Positions 13,483 to 26,187 of a DNA stretch of 64,000 bases are shown in pieces. Made by a program: the position numbers and the translations under genes. Each line of letters opens with the position of its first letter. Position 1 is the first letter of the stretch. Origin of the DNA: Amaurobius ferox (Eukaryota > Arthropoda > Arachnida > Araneae > Amaurobiidae). The notes under the pieces are model-generated. The model searched no databases. It saw nothing but the letters and a program-made list of their open reading frames with translations, and had not been told where the DNA came from. The DNA is taken from NCBI GenBank assembly GCA_951213105.1, contig OX578144.1, positions 79,905,801 to 79,969,800 of the forward strand, given 5' to 3'.

Positions 13483-13530
13483 AAGTACTGAAGAAGGAAA
13501 TCCAATGATTTTCGAAACGTACGTATGCTT
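13483..13530 (+). ncRNA. Hammerhead-ribozyme-like motif
   Basis: Stem I is AAGTA (13483-13487) with TGCTT (13526-13530), 5 pairs including one G-U. The core CTGAAGA is at 13488-13494, followed by one extra A. Stem II is GGAAATC / GATTTTC with a CAAT loop, and GAAA is at 13514-13517. Stem III is the palindrome ACGTACGT, and the predicted cleavage follows GTA at 13525. The extra A after the core departs from the consensus, so activity is doubtful. Penelope-like and related retroelements are known to carry such motifs with short palindromic stem III. The flanks carry no recognisable ORF. Confidence 0.5.
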
Positions 13531-14264
13531 GCTCATCTTTATTTACGTTGTTTTATATGTGGATTTATTATTAATCGGGCGCAAAGTTACGTAATTTACT
13601 TAAGTTTCGTTCACGTTCTTTTCATAAACTTTGTAGAGTGAACATAGAAGGAACACTATCACCCAAGTAACTCACTTTATAGATCTTGAATGGTCCAACG
13701 GAGAACCGTAGTTTGAACCTGGGTTCTTTACAACTTTTTGAATGTTAAAATGTCGACATTTTCGGAAAGTACATTATTCCGAAAGTGTTCAAGAGGTCTT
13801 AAAGCGAGCATTTCTGTTAAAAGTTCGAATTCGAAAATTACAGACAACACTTCTTCTATATCATTATAAAAAGTAATAAAGCCTATTATTTAGTAAAGAA
13901 ACTCGGACTGTAAAAAATAAGATGAGAGAAAAAATACTGGAAGCCACACAGAAAGAAATAAAACATCTGTTATGACACCCTTTGGCTTTAAAAAATAAAG
14001 GCTATTAAGATCACACAGGAAAACGACCGAAGGGTGACGAAAGACAGACTCTCTCCATCCTTCGTCTTTCATTCATTCGTCCATTTTGGAAGGAAAAGGA
14101 GGAACGAGTAAAAGAACAATACAATATGTACAATCACTTTATAGGTCAGTAAGGATTCAGTCGCACATAGGAAGCTGCCGACGTTGCTTAGCTTACTAGT
14201 AAACCGTTACTTGTCTAACTTTTCGTAACCCGAAACCATTCGGGAGGGAGGACTACAGCTATAT

Positions 14265-14675
14265 TCATCCAGGAGGCACTGGAGCTACGTTAAATTCATA
14301 AAAGACCACCGGAGCTATGTTAAATTCATCCAAGGACACCGGAGCTATGTTAAATTCATCCAAGGACACCGGAGCTATGTTAAATTCATTCAAAGGGTAC
14401 CAGAGCTATGTTAAATTTATTCAAGGACACTGGAGCTATGTTAAATTCATTCAAAGGGCACTGGAGCTATGTTAAATTCATTCAAGGACACTGGAGCTAT
14501 GTTAAATTCACTCAAAGGGCACTGGAGCTATGTTAAATTCATTCAAGGACACCGGAGCTATGTTAAATTCATTCAAGGACACCGGAGCTATGTTAAATTC
14601 ATTCAAAGGACACCGGAGCTACGTTATATTCATTCAGTTAGTACTGGAGCTACGTTAAATTCATTCAGGGAGTAC
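14265..14675. repeat. 30-bp minisatellite, about 13-14 copies
   Basis: The unit is close to GGAGCTATGTTAAATTCATT plus a CAAGGACACC-like spacer. Individual units are 30-31 bp, with CAAAGGG variants that alternate with CAAGGACAC in the middle. Because 30 is a multiple of three, an open frame runs through part of it. The repetitive peptide is a by-product of the period, not evidence of a gene. Confidence 0.9.
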
Positions 14676-15444
14676 TACCATACTATACCACTAAACAGCA
14701 ACAGCAGTATTAACATACTTCGAGTAACAAATAAAATATATACTCGACACATATACTGCTTATCTGCTTGCTCTAAAAGGAAAAATGTATTTTACAATTT
14801 CTTCATTCATGGTTTTGAATGTACAACTGACATTCCTTTATATGTACAATAATTTACCTAAATCGTTTAAGAAATTAATTGATCTTATCGCATAAAGCTT
14901 CTTAACCTATATCTAATACGTATTCATTCTAAATCCATCACAGTTGAATATATATGAAACAACAAAAGAAAGAAAATAATTTTAAATGTATGATTGAAAA
15001 GTTATTAAGTCTGTCTGAGACACAAGTTTCGATTACAGTAAAATATATTTAGTTTCGATACAAGGTTTATAATATAAATATTGGGAAAAGAGATAAAAAT
15101 TTAACTTTAACAGATTTTTTAAATTTCTCTTAAATTTTATTGGAAGATGCATGACAATACAACATTCTTATGAGCTCAGTTGTATATTTTATATAATAAT
15201 ATTAATGTACTTAAGAATAACTAATACATCTATTTAATGAATTGCATTTTAATCACTAATACATCTTTTTAATGAATTGCATTTATACTTTTCTCATGAA
15301 AATTTTGGTATATTAAAAAGAGTATTCGTTAGATAAATTTAAAGCCTGGCTGAGATTACTGAATTAACGTTAGTACGTGAGCACTGTGGCGTTATCGAGT
15401 ACGAACAGCTGGTATAACTAAATACAAAAACTAAAAGAAAAGAA
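14676..15444. other. Intronic DNA with a short tandem duplication
   Basis: A+T-rich. At about 15217-15290 a ~37-bp unit containing ATGAATTGCATTT occurs twice. Nothing else is recognised. Confidence 0.5.
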
Positions 15445-15658
15445 GGTACTTTTCCATTTCGCCGGCGCAAATTTCGCCAAGAAGACTTTATTGGCGACAA
15501 CACACAGTATACGCATAAAAAAATGTTAATAAATGTTAGTTCTAAGAATTTTTTGAAAATGTGGCGGTAAAAGGTTACCAACGGGGATATTCCGTTTGGC
15601 GTCAGTTGTAGTATTTTTGGCGACTTTATCGCCTGCGTCGGCGAAATGGAAAAGTACC
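15445..15658. mobile_element. 214-bp MITE with 8-bp target duplication
   Basis: The terminal inverted repeats start GGTACTTTTCCATTTCGCCG on both strands. The element is flanked by identical GAAAAGAA at 15437-15444 and 15659-15666. An 8-bp duplication suggests the hAT superfamily, although the ends are not the usual CAG. TCGCC/GGCGA words recur inside. There is no coding capacity. Confidence 0.85.
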
Positions 15659-15666
15659 GAAAAGAA

Positions 15667-16696
15667 ATATTTGCAACATACCTCAAACAATAAATTTTTA
15701 CGATTATTTTTAAGTATATTAATCAAAATAAGCATTTAGTTTCAAAATTATTTCGAACAAAACCTAATCATAAACAAATTTGATTTATCGCAGATTATTT
15801 CATAACTACAATTCCCTTAATGCAATACACTCGCGTCAACATTCCAAGAGTAGATTACATACACAGCGTCACCATTTTATCGGCAGAGATTATAACTTTT
15901 GAAAAATCATATCCAGAAAATTAGAGAAGGTCAGAAATAACGCTAACATTAACCCCAAAGCGTCCATTCTGAGTTACAAGTCACGTGAGCGACAAGAAAT
16001 TTTACAAATGCTCTTTTTTGCCATTTTACTTCTCGCTCCAGTCTTTCATACATCCTTGTTAAGGAGCGAATAAAAAGAAATATGTCAGGAGGAGCTAATT
16101 ATTTTCTGCACTTTGCCCAAGAGAAAACGCAATAAGAGCTTCAGAAATAAATGGCGCCTTTTGCCTTGACGTTGGGACACCGACAGCAGTCTTTTCTGGC
16201 GTTAGGGCTTTATCATGAAGAAATAAACGAGCAAGGCTTCAAAGTGTGAAGCCCAAAGCAATTAGGACCGACATGATTTAGGCAGTTCCAACCATCTCGG
16301 GTATTTTTATTGGATCTCTCCCCCTTCCCGTTAGTCAGGAGTGAAATGTAAAAAGGTAAATAAAAATGTATAAAAGTAGCGAGTGTAAATATTTGGCTTC
16401 CGCTTTACATAAGTTAGTATAGCTATTTATGTAGATAGAACCAGCTTGGTGACAGTCTAAATGTACAATCTACAGGCACAGTATACAAGAAAAATATTGT
16501 TTGTAGAAAGGTACCGCGTTAAAGAAATAAGGTAGCTGCCGAAATGATATCATATATAGTACGGAAAATTCGCACATAGGGCAAAATGAGGATAACTCTT
16601 AAAATAAGATATGCGATATCTTTTGACTAGGACGGGTCAAGACTTGTGTCCCAGAGAGAACTCGATAAACTTCGATGGTAGATTTTTTTACTATTT
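15667..16696. other. Intronic DNA with no recognised feature
   Basis: Slightly less A+T-rich than its surroundings. No repeat partner in the window and no conserved coding segment on either strand. Confidence 0.45.
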
Positions 16697-17265
16697 TATA
16701 TACAGCGTGTTTCAAAACTAACGCAATAAACTTTCAGGGGTGATATAACACTCCCAAACAAACACTTTTCATCATAGAATGTGTGGTCGCAAGTGAAGCG
16801 GTTACGCGCTAGAGGGCGCTTTCAATTTTCAATTTCTCCACACACAAGCAGTCTTACCACACACAAGCAGCAACGCAAAAGCAGGACTAGCGCGAAACAT
16901 CAAAATAAAGCTTTATTTATGGCAAAACAAATGCATGACAGCACCAAAGGATTCCCCTTCAGACAGTTGATGGTGAAAGCCAGAAAACATTTCGGGATCC
17001 GGAACACGCCTGTTGGGGTAGAGCCCTCGGTAAAGCCTTTGTGCTTCCCTGCTATTACCTTTGGCGAGACCGTAGACAAAATGCATGTCCGCCTTCTCCA
17101 CACTGGTATACCGATCCATTCCAAGTCGCTAATAACTTTACATGCGAAAACCACCACTTTATATGCGTGCCTTTAGAGCCCTTTAGCGCCTGAAAGTGCC
17201 CTCTAGAGCGTGAGCATCTCTATTTGATGGACATTTGTTTTAAATTTTCAGCCTCAGGAGTATAG
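16697..17265 (-). mobile_element. Decayed DDE transposon carrying a DUF4817-type domain
   Basis: The left end reads CAGCGTGTTTCAAAACTAAC and then TTTCAGGGGTGATATAACAC, the style of terminal repeat found on DUF4817-bearing elements. Words such as CGCTAGAGGGCGCT (about 16808) and its relatives near 17200 look like subterminal inverted repeats. The coding remnant at 16913-17119 is on the minus strand. Most of the transposase, including any catalytic DDE region, is missing. Confidence 0.6.
16913..17119 (-). pseudogene. DUF4817 (helix-turn-helix) transposase N-terminal fragment
   Basis: A 68-residue open segment starts MDRYTSVEKADMHFVYG and continues KGNSREAQRLYRGLYPNRRV. The pattern (Y)xxxExxDMxxVYGxxxGNxxxAxRxYxxxYPNRRxP is the signature of the DUF4817 domain of arthropod transposable elements. 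It breaks off soon after the FHHQLSEG segment, well short of a full transposase. Confidence 0.7.
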
Positions 17266-17541
17266 CATTGCCTCTGCGAAAAAGCCTGACAGGAGGCTGA
17301 TGAGGACCCGAGGAATCTGACTATCCCCGTGGGAGACGGCCTGAGCCCGTTGCTACGCTACTGCAATCAACAATCATGGTAGGCCAATTCAATATACAAC
17401 TGCTCTTTAGTTTTCTGTCTCTCTTTGGCCACACGAAATGCATATTTGCTGTCACTATACTAGAGGGTGACATTTTCGCGTAAGACACGTAAAGTTTACT
17501 GTCCCTGAATCATGCTGTGTTTAGAGCAGAGGGTAGTCAGC

Positions 17542-17729
17542 CTTTTGCTTACGGGTAGGACAGCGTCCATCCCAAACGATATTAGCTTATGCTTTGCAGG
17601 CATTGGTGTCCAAGGACGTCAATGCCTGCAAAGTGGAATCGAACTGTTCGGGATAGGGTATGTCAAATATCTGTCTTTTTGAAGGGTTCTTCGTTTGGGA
17701 TGGACGCTGTCCCACCCGTAAGCAAAAGG
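17542..17729. mobile_element. Palindromic MITE, copy 1 (188 bp)
   Basis: The terminal inverted repeats are CCTTTTGCTTACGGGT...CAGCGTCCATCCCAAACGA and its complement, about 38 bp. An inner palindrome, CTTTGCAGGCATTG / CAATGCCTGCAAAG, lies at about 17594-17634. A second copy is at 30692-30857. Confidence 0.85.
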
Positions 17730-18204
17730 TTAATGGTAGTTGACAGGCAGGAGTTGTACCTATGTAGAATACTTTATATACTGTGTTTTTTTTTGTGTTT
17801 AATATAGTAGGTGTCAATAAATGATTTATGTTTTAAAGTTATTTAAAGTTGTTCTCATTTTTAGTTAACGTCTAATTGTATTTATTTTTGATCACGGCCA
17901 CGCGTCCCGGACAGGACGTGTGGTAAAATACCACGCAACAGCCTCGGTCTACAAACAGAAGCTCCGAATAATGAACAAGGAATATTGTTGTTAAAATGTG
18001 TTTTTAACGCGTAAACATGAACTTCAATCAATAATGCATTTAAAATACGCGATACATTGAGAGTGATGACATATTTTTGAATTACTGTAACATGAGCGAG
18101 GTATATCCTCATATACAACAGATTAGAAATCTATTTATTTAATAAAATTCATAAATCACACTATTTTATACACAGAAACACGTAATCAACTTTATGGAAG
18201 AGAT

Positions 18205-18505
18205 ATTAGTTCAATGTGCATGTGCAGTTTGTGCTGAAAATTACAAACTATCAATGATAATTAATTGAAAATCTCAGTGATTAGTTCAATGAGCAATCCA
18301 TGTTGACGGACGTAAACTATCAAAGACTATAGCTGAAAATCTCAGTGATTAGTTAAATGCGCAAGTGTGTGATGCACGCTGAAGGGTGGAAATTATCAAT
18401 GATTATTGCTTAAAATCTTAGTGATTAGTTCAATGCGTAAGTGCAATCCATGCTGGAGGGTGCAGACTATTAATGATTATAGATCAAAATCAGCGAATAG
18501 TACAA
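18205..18505. repeat. ~80-bp tandem repeat, about four diverged copies
   Basis: Each unit contains AAAATCTCAGTGATTAGTTC, then a GCAAGTGCAATCCATGCTG-like segment and ATCAATGATTATAGCT. Units differ by many substitutions and small indels, so the array is old. Confidence 0.75.
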
Positions 18506-18589
18506 CAGAAACCCTCTTAACTGGCACCCCGTATAAACTTTTTTTTAAATTGTATTTATTTATTTAATAGCGTAGTCTACCCATATTCG

Positions 18590-18880
18590 TCGGTAGACAA
18601 TAGTGATATTACAAAAGTAGATGTGGAAGAGTGGTTTACATTTGACATTGACTTGGACCTCGAAATGCTCTCTATCGAAGACTGCTGTCATCGAGACTAT
18701 CACTGATGCGTCTCTAGATGACGTTAAAGATTCGGATGGTGCAGATTCAACAAGAGTCTTAAGAATTTCACAAGCTGATGGAATGAACGCTTTAGAAGTG
18801 TGCTTCTTCGTTATGTTAAACAGCAATCAACCTCTACTTTTTTTTATGTTGAGGCTAATAAAGAAATGACAGAACTTTGC
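18590..18880 (+). pseudogene. Possible pogo/Tigger (CENP-B-like) transposase C-terminal remnant
   Basis: Broken frames read VEEWFTFDIDLDLE, then ETITDASLDDVKDSDGAD, then RISQADGMNALEV. The order of an acidic stretch followed by IS-x-A-x-x-ALE resembles the C-terminal tail of pogo/Tigger transposases. Frame changes separate the pieces and nothing of the DDE core is visible. It ends near an (AAAT)n tract at 18880-18907. The assignment is tentative. Confidence 0.4.
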
Positions 18881-19214
18881 AAATAAATAAATAAATAAAT
18901 AAATAAAAGCTATCTAAGTTGCCACCCTTATTGTTTCCCGATCAAAATTAGTGAGCCCCCAAACGCCTCCACAATTTGCTAAATCCATATCAGTTATCAC
19001 CTAAGCTATAGGCAATCACATAAGCCTATAGCCAATCTCGAGAAATAGACGTTTCAAGTAAACTGAAAACCTTTAACCGGAACTGAGAAAAGAGCCGGAA
19101 GTATAAATCCTTAGTGAACCTCGACCCTTTTCAGAATTTGACATTGAATCCACATCAATAGTTATCAAGATCTATCTATAGCAGATACTGAGAGATAGAT
19201 GCTTAAAAAATTTT

Positions 19215-21581
19215 TCTCTATATATTAAAAAAAAAAGTAGCTGACGCCGCCGCCGCTGTTTGACAAATTTTTCGTTTCTCGAGATTCTTTGCTTCGTTTC
19301 GCAAAAACTATTGCACATAAAAATCTGAAATTTGGTACATGTGTAGAAAAAGCTTTGGGGAATACGCTGAAATAAACCGCTGAAATATTTAATGCCAAAA
19401 TCAAAGACAAAATATTTGAGCTAAAACTTCGCGTCCTGGATAGGCTAACAATAGCAAGACCACGAAGTTTTGCAGGCAAGTACCTACATGGGTGAATTTT
19501 TGCAGAACGGATCCCCGTTTTTAACACTTTACAACAAAGTTGAAAAGTGTTTATGACTTTGTTCATTCATTCTGTCTGTCTGTCTGTCTGTCCGTTAGCA
19601 CGATAACTGCCGTAAAAATGACTTAATCAAAATGAAATTTTAGTATGTTGTTCAGACGGTCTATAGGACCTATGGGAATATAAATGAATAATATCACCCA
19701 ATTAGTTTTGGATTGAACCCGGGTTGAAAAAATGGAATACATTGAGCCCTAGGGGACCTAATTTTTCAAGCATTTTTTAAGCGGATTTAAAATTCACAAA
19801 TTGCTTCGAAAATTTTAGGCAATATTCAAATTATTCCATAAAATATATAAAAAAAAATTCAGCGAAATATATCCAGTTGTTTTTTAAATAAAAATTAAAA
19901 TAATAATAACACCTCTTATATTAAGCGATCACGTGTCCATGATATGAAACGATCACATGACCCACTTCAAAATGATATATGGCATCCATCTTGTGTCAAA
20001 ATCGTGATTTTTAAAGTTCTTTTTAATTCATATTGAGTGTTGTATCCGTCCTAAAATTACTTTATTTTTGCCTAAATTCTGTGCATCTACATACTGAAAC
20101 AACGCAATGACAATATATTTCAGTTTAAATGCTCTTCCAAATTTGAATATTTCTACTATTAAGCCTATTTTTCACCTATGTAAAATGTAAACAGCAAAAT
20201 ATGTAGAATGAGTTGTATTAGAATCGCTGTAATTCTTTAACACAAAATCATTTAGTCCATGGAGTCTGCTTAGCTGATATGAATTCATTGATTTTAGAAA
20301 GAGAAGGACGATATTTTTCGATGAAGTTTTACGCATAGAGCTTACTTACTTGCAGCTCAATGGTCTTAATTTTTAAATAAAATAAATTATTATAGTATTG
20401 TGATGAATGACATGAATGGGGGAATTATTTATGAATGAAATGTTGCTTTTATAGAGAGAGCCAGGCGTGTTATTTTTTTATGACGTCATTTGAATGGATT
20501 TCAGTTCTTTTCGATGAAGTTTTCAAATATACGTAATAAATTATCGTAGTATTATGATAATTATAAAATTATTACCGAGGAATGTATAACATTTAAGAGA
20601 TGTTTAAACCAGGCAATTTATACTTTAATGCCGTCATTTGAATGAAGTTAATTTTTTTCGATGAAGGTTTAAGATTTCAAATATAATAAATTAATGTAGT
20701 ATTGTGATAAGTTTTAAAATATTACCGAGGAATGTATTGCATTTTAGACATGTTTAAATAAAATTGCATTGAAGTTGGAAAGTGTTTCATAATCAATGCT
20801 TTAAGCATGATTGATCTTTCTTGTTAATTTCGATGCAGTTTTTGATATATTTTACTTTTTATGCACTTCCGAAGTGAACTTCTTTTTTTTTCGCATCGGC
20901 ACGTCTAGCGATTTTTCTGTCTCGTACCGTAAAAACTATAACATACAAAAATACGAAATTTGGTATATTTATAGAGAAATAATAAGGTAACATGATGGAA
21001 TAAACCGTTTATCGATTTAAACTTTAGTTTGGCATGAAATAGCTCGCGAAGCGAGCTCATGATCAAGGAATTCAGATTTTGGATTCTCTGGGCTAAGAAA
21101 AATCCCTGTTTTTCCCTCCTGCGGAAAATAGGCAGGGATAGAACAGAGATTTTTGAAATCCCAGCATTTATAAAAACGCAGCTTTACTGTTTCAAGGCCG
21201 GTGCTCTTTGGAGGACAGCTAGACCCCCTCCCACTTTTTCCTTTATTTCTCGAGGAAATTTGTTCCTCTTATTCCAAATACTGCAACTCGTCAGACCTCG
21301 ATTGAGATTCGTCACAATCGGGATCTAAGAGCATCGCCTGTTTCTTTATTGAAACCTCTTCTCATTAAACTACCTTTATTACTATTTCCCAGGCGACCCT
21401 CAAGATTGGAGATGTATTGGCTGCCACGAGATGTATTGGCTGCTCCGTTAATTGGTTTGTCCTTCAAATCTTGAAGAGATTTTTGAAAGTAGATTTTTCA
21501 GGAAAGATAGATAGAAGCGAGCTTTGCGAGCAGGAGGTTCCGAAAGGGGTTGCCTCTGCGAGCAGGGGCAGAGTCCCCTAG
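19215..21581 (+). mobile_element. Non-autonomous Helitron, about 2.4 kb
   Basis: The 3' end is canonical: a GC-rich hairpin GGGGCAGAGTCCCC at 21564-21577 leads to CTAG at 21578-21581, followed by T. The probable 5' end is TCTCTATATATTAAAA at about 19215. The interior holds a (TCTG)n seed at about 19571-19590 and long A+T stretches but no Rep/helicase coding. An inverted copy of its middle occupies 62916-64000. The short frame at 21059-21328 is not supported as a gene. Confidence 0.75.
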
Positions 21582-23745
21582 TTAGGAGGAAATATAGCAA
21601 ATGGGGCAACAACCGAGTTCTAGTAATTATAACATTTTATTATAAACTATAGTCCGGCTCCCATGAGTTGGCAGATGACCTTGGATGAGTCCATTTCGTT
21701 ATAGGGAAGAAAGCTGGCAAAGCAGACGATCTGTGCACTACAGTGAAAGGGTTGCCAAACGCAGAAACCTGTTTGGCTATCGTATTTGCTGCGCGTATTT
21801 CGCCAATTGCTTGAAATTTAGAATCGTTGGAATGCTTTACATGGCATTGCGCTTGCGACTAAGAAAATGTCTAACATCTGTTCCAACTTCTAACGTCTGT
21901 TCATTTAATTAATTAGAATCTGATATTTGTGAACCGTGCTTTTATCGACAAAATGTCTGAAGAAGTAAAAGTAATTCGTTCCAAGGAACGAAATCTGGTC
22001 CACAAAGTCCTCGATTTTTTTTTAGGCTGAAGCAAATTCAGAAAAGTTATGCGCCCCCATCCGACAGCCCTTGCCAGCATTACAAAGGAGCAGTGGATTA
22101 AATATTGTGAGCACGCAGTAAAAAGTTGAAAATAAATATTGGGAAATTGACAATTTAGTGGAAGAAACCATGGAAAAAATCAGTTTTGTGGTAGGTGCCG
22201 ACTCCTCTTCAGAACATGACTCAAGAGTCAACTGAAAGTATAGAATCAGATTTCGAGAAGGGCGACAGCGGTACAATTTTTTAAATATTTTATATATAAA
22301 ATAATAGCAAATATATATATAAAAATATAAAACAGATATTTTTTATATTTTCCAAATTTTGTAACTCGGGGGGGGGGGGGTGATAGATTCCTTAGATGAC
22401 AGGCCATGCAATGTAATCTCTAATGATGAACTGACTGTCCGAATAGTGGCCCACAAGCAAGGAAAATGGTTAGATAACATATTTAAAATTAATTAAATTA
22501 CTGAAATTTATTTTAGAATTAACAAATATTAATACTTTATGAAATATGTAACTGTATAAAATGTGATTCATAGAACTTACTGAAATGATTTTCAATGGCA
22601 GCAAAAGTATTTAGATTGAATAAAATAGTTTAAGTTACAAGAAAAGTATTACAACCGAACTCTTCAATTTTAACAAAACATTTACGACCATTATTATTTT
22701 ATTATAATATAATTTTAATTATTATGAAGAAAACATTTCCACCACATCCCAACAGTAACACTGAATGTACTTATACATATAAAGCTCTTTATCGTTCAGA
22801 ATAAATAATTTTCGTACTGCACAAATTGTGCATTATTAATTCGCACTAAAGGCGCCAATTCTGGAAACCCGTTCTTCCTAGTACGTTTCTACCTGTCATT
22901 GAATTTAACTAATGGATTCGTCCAAAGTCACGTGACTCAAATGCCTTCTCGTTGGAGTCGCACTATACTACATGTGTATTTCTTATTTTGAACTTTCTTG
23001 TCAGACTGCTTAATATCATTTATTAATGATGATTTATTTATTTGACTAATAATTTGTTTAAATACTTTTATAATACAAAGTTTTTTTATAAAGTGGATAT
23101 CTAACAGAGGTAAGAAATGCAATGGATTTAACATTTTCTGCAATCGCCCCCGTTTAACAGGATTTCTCCTCAACTGGTTTACCCTCTGTCCCAATTAAGA
23201 AAGTAAAGAGGGGTTCTACTGTATTATTAATTCACATAAAAATAAAAGCTGCCAATAGGAATTCAATACGAGGACTTAGAAATAGAGGCCGGCCAGGTCA
23301 ACAATAAAAAAAAGATAAATTGTGCACGTGACAAAGATAATGTTAAAACTATAAGGAACCAACTAGTGATGAATACTAATTACGTTCCACCAAGTTTTCA
23401 AGCAGACGAAGCATCGGAGGTCAAAATTCATCTCACGACAAACTTCTACCTGAAAATTAACCTCCGCAAAGTTTAATTTATTTAGATTTTTATATGCCGG
23501 CACCTTAAGAAAACATACTTGAAATTGCGATGGCTGAAAATATGCAGTAAGGTTTAACTTGTGTAACGCCCAAACCTTGAAGGGAAGGCGTGGGTACAGG
23601 CTCTTTCATTAACACAAACCAGATGAAAAAATCTCACACATGTTTGATGCTTCTTAGCCCCGAATAAAATCAACTACTTACATCGCGGTCTCATTGCATA
23701 TAACACAATCCATGAATCAGTTCTTTGCTTCAGCATGGAATAGCC
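21582..23745. other. Intronic DNA, mostly unrecognised
   Basis: It holds a G-run at about 22369-22380 and A+T-rich sequence. At 21953-22232 (+) there is a weakly coding-looking stretch (MSEEVKVIRSKERNLVHKVL, then broken) that could be an old transposon-borne helix-turn-helix fragment. I cannot name a family with confidence. Confidence 0.35.
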
Positions 23746-23870
23746 CAGGGGTCGGCAACCTTTGAGAGCTTGCGGTCCACATTTGGCTCCCTGAATATAA
23801 GTAAATGTCTGAATATAAAGCAAAGGTCTGAATATAAAGCAAAGGTCTGAATATAAAGGAAATGTCGCAT
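23746..23870 (+). mobile_element. hAT-type end plus short tandem repeat
   Basis: CAGGGGTCGGCAACCTTTGA at 23746 is a classic hAT terminal repeat. It is followed at about 23790-23865 by four tandem units of GAATATAAAGCAAAGGTCT (about 19 bp). The other end was not identified. Confidence 0.6.
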
Positions 23871-25276
23871 ATGTAAAATTGCAAGTGGCGTATCGATGTT
23901 CGATGTTCATAGTCATAGGGATCGACAATAGTGCGTGACCCAAAATTTAGAATCAGGCTTCTGATGTAAGACCAGCATCGGTAAACCAATCTCACGTTTT
24001 TTAGCACCTAATAGCCGAATCCGTGTTACGGAACGTTAAAATGTTACATTTCTTATTTTTATCCTTTCATGGGAATCACAGTAATTCAAAAATGCTAATA
24101 TAACTTCTACATAGGTCTATCGCAGTTTGTTAATGGATTGAAGAAACGGCAATGCCGACGAATCTTCCTTGAAGTTTGGTTCAACATGCGCCAAAATATA
24201 TACATGCACCATTTTTATTGGTACTAGGAACTGGTGACATAGAGAATAATCATACCAAATTTGAAAAGAAAAATGTCAGAAACAGAGGATTTATATATGA
24301 AACAGATAAATAAACAAATATACAGACTTTTTAATTTTATATAAGATATAGAATAGACTGATGCATATTTGGTTCAATTTTTTCATCAAGCATTTGAATT
24401 CAGAGCTACACGCATTCTCACCAATTGATGAAATGATAGTTATTATTCAAGCTTCCTGTTCAGCACGGAAAGGAACGAAATTTATCCTCAAAAAAGACCA
24501 AATTTCTTGTTTAAGATTTTTAACAATTCTCTTTTCAAAACGGGGAAAACTTGTTTGGCGTTTGGGGGAATATAAAGCCATCAAAATTCAGTTACATTTT
24601 GTTTTGTTTTTTCGGATGTACGGTCGCAGCGGTGGGAACAAAATGAGTTAAAATATATTCTTCCCTAAAGTAAAACAAAATCAAAAACCGATAAAATTAT
24701 AGTATCTTGAAAACAGCACCTTCTTTCATAGTTAAAAAAAAAAGGGCAAACATTGACGTCGTTTGAAGTGTAGAATTAAGACCCGAATGTGATAAAAGAA
24801 TGGCCTCATAAAGATTAAGTCAGAAATAAATGCTTCTAGAACACAAAGGGTGGTTGGTCTTCTGCGGTTGTTGCGGTTCTCTTGCGGTTTGGAGAGAGGA
24901 TTATTTTGAAGATAGTTGCAATATACTCAAGAGCTGTATTAAAATACTGTAAAATATATAGAATGTGTGGCTTCACTCGACTTTTTCATACATTCATATT
25001 TATATTTTACTAGCAGATTTAACCGGCTTTCTCGTTATTTAAAATATGTGCAAATTCCAATAGCAATCTAAATAGCATTGTTCTTAGAACGGTTTCATTT
25101 TGAAACATTTAATTTAATTCCGCTAAAAATAAGAATTAGAACTAAAATAAGAACCTAATAGCGCTAAAATAAGGATTTCTGTTCTCGCTATACAAAATTA
25201 TTTGCACAGATAAATTGAATAATGAAATATCCTTGTCTCGTTTGCAAATAAATATACAGAGAGAAAAAAAAAAAAA
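23871..25276. other. Intronic DNA with no recognised gene
   Basis: A 96-codon open frame at 24361-24651 (+) contains SPIDEMIVIIQ, faintly like a degraded piggyBac segment. This is too weak to call. The rest is A+T-rich sequence. Confidence 0.35.
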
Positions 25277-26187
25277 TCTGATGTGGGCAGCACATGACTT
25301 TCCTTATATAATGCAATAAATTTATTACTTTTACAGTTAAAAAAATGTTATTGTTATAGTAGATACTTATATTCTTTCCAAGATATTGAATTTTCTTCAA
25401 TTAGTCGTCATTTTCATTGATTTAGCGTCATTTTTATCCATTTGGCGAGATTTTAGTTAACTTGGCAACATTTAAAAATATCGCCAAGTTGGCGACATTC
25501 CGATAAATTCGTCGCCAAAATCTCGCCAAGCGTTATGGACGGAGAAATAAGTTATTCTTACAGCAGATAAATGACTATTAGCGTTCAAATACAAAAGTAT
25601 TACACAAAGTATCTTTTTTCGTGAATGGAACGAGTTAGATCCACGAGAATGATGTCACCAAATTTATCGCATGATATTACATATGAAAAGTGAACATGTT
25701 TCTCAACAGTTAATATTTTTTTTTAATTTATGGGATTTTTTGATAAATTTATTTGAAAAATGTGCAATATCTCGAGAACGGTTCATGCTAGCGTTCTAAA
25801 GTTTATGTCAATCGTTTTTTAAGGAAAAATTACATAAGAAATGTCTATTTGCGTAACTTTATTAAAGGTTTTGATTTTTTGATGATTTTTTCAAAATTTC
25901 ACTCGAAAATTTAGGGGGATTCTGAACATTCGATTGTGTTTTAAAACAATAGGCTTCCAGTATTCAAGGATTGTGATTTTTGTACCAAATTTCATTCGAA
26001 TGGCTCCATTCGTTCGTGAGATATCGTCTCCACAGACTCACTGACACACACACACACACACCACCTTAAAAATGTTTGATTCCTGATCAGGGATGCTTGA
26101 TACGTGCTCTCCCGTCGAAAACCCGAATTCAAATTTTCGATCCCGTAACAATATTTTCCATATAAATTATGTATATAAGGAAAGTAA
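25277..26187 (+). mobile_element. TCTGATG-family element, subfamily 1, copy D
   Basis: Full-length copy from TCTGATGTGGGCAGCACATG to the terminal ATAAGGAAAGTAA. A (CA)n seed lies at about 26044-26062. The GGCGA cluster (25440-25540) and the CTCGAGAACGG block are intact. It is flanked by A-runs on both sides, with no target duplication. Confidence 0.82.

Noticed and set aside
14469..14852. 127-codon frame with repeated YVKFIQ units
   Set aside because: Product of the 30-bp minisatellite read in one frame.
24361..24651. Possible piggyBac remnant
   Set aside because: Only a short IDEMIV-like match; no catalytic context or TTAA ends.
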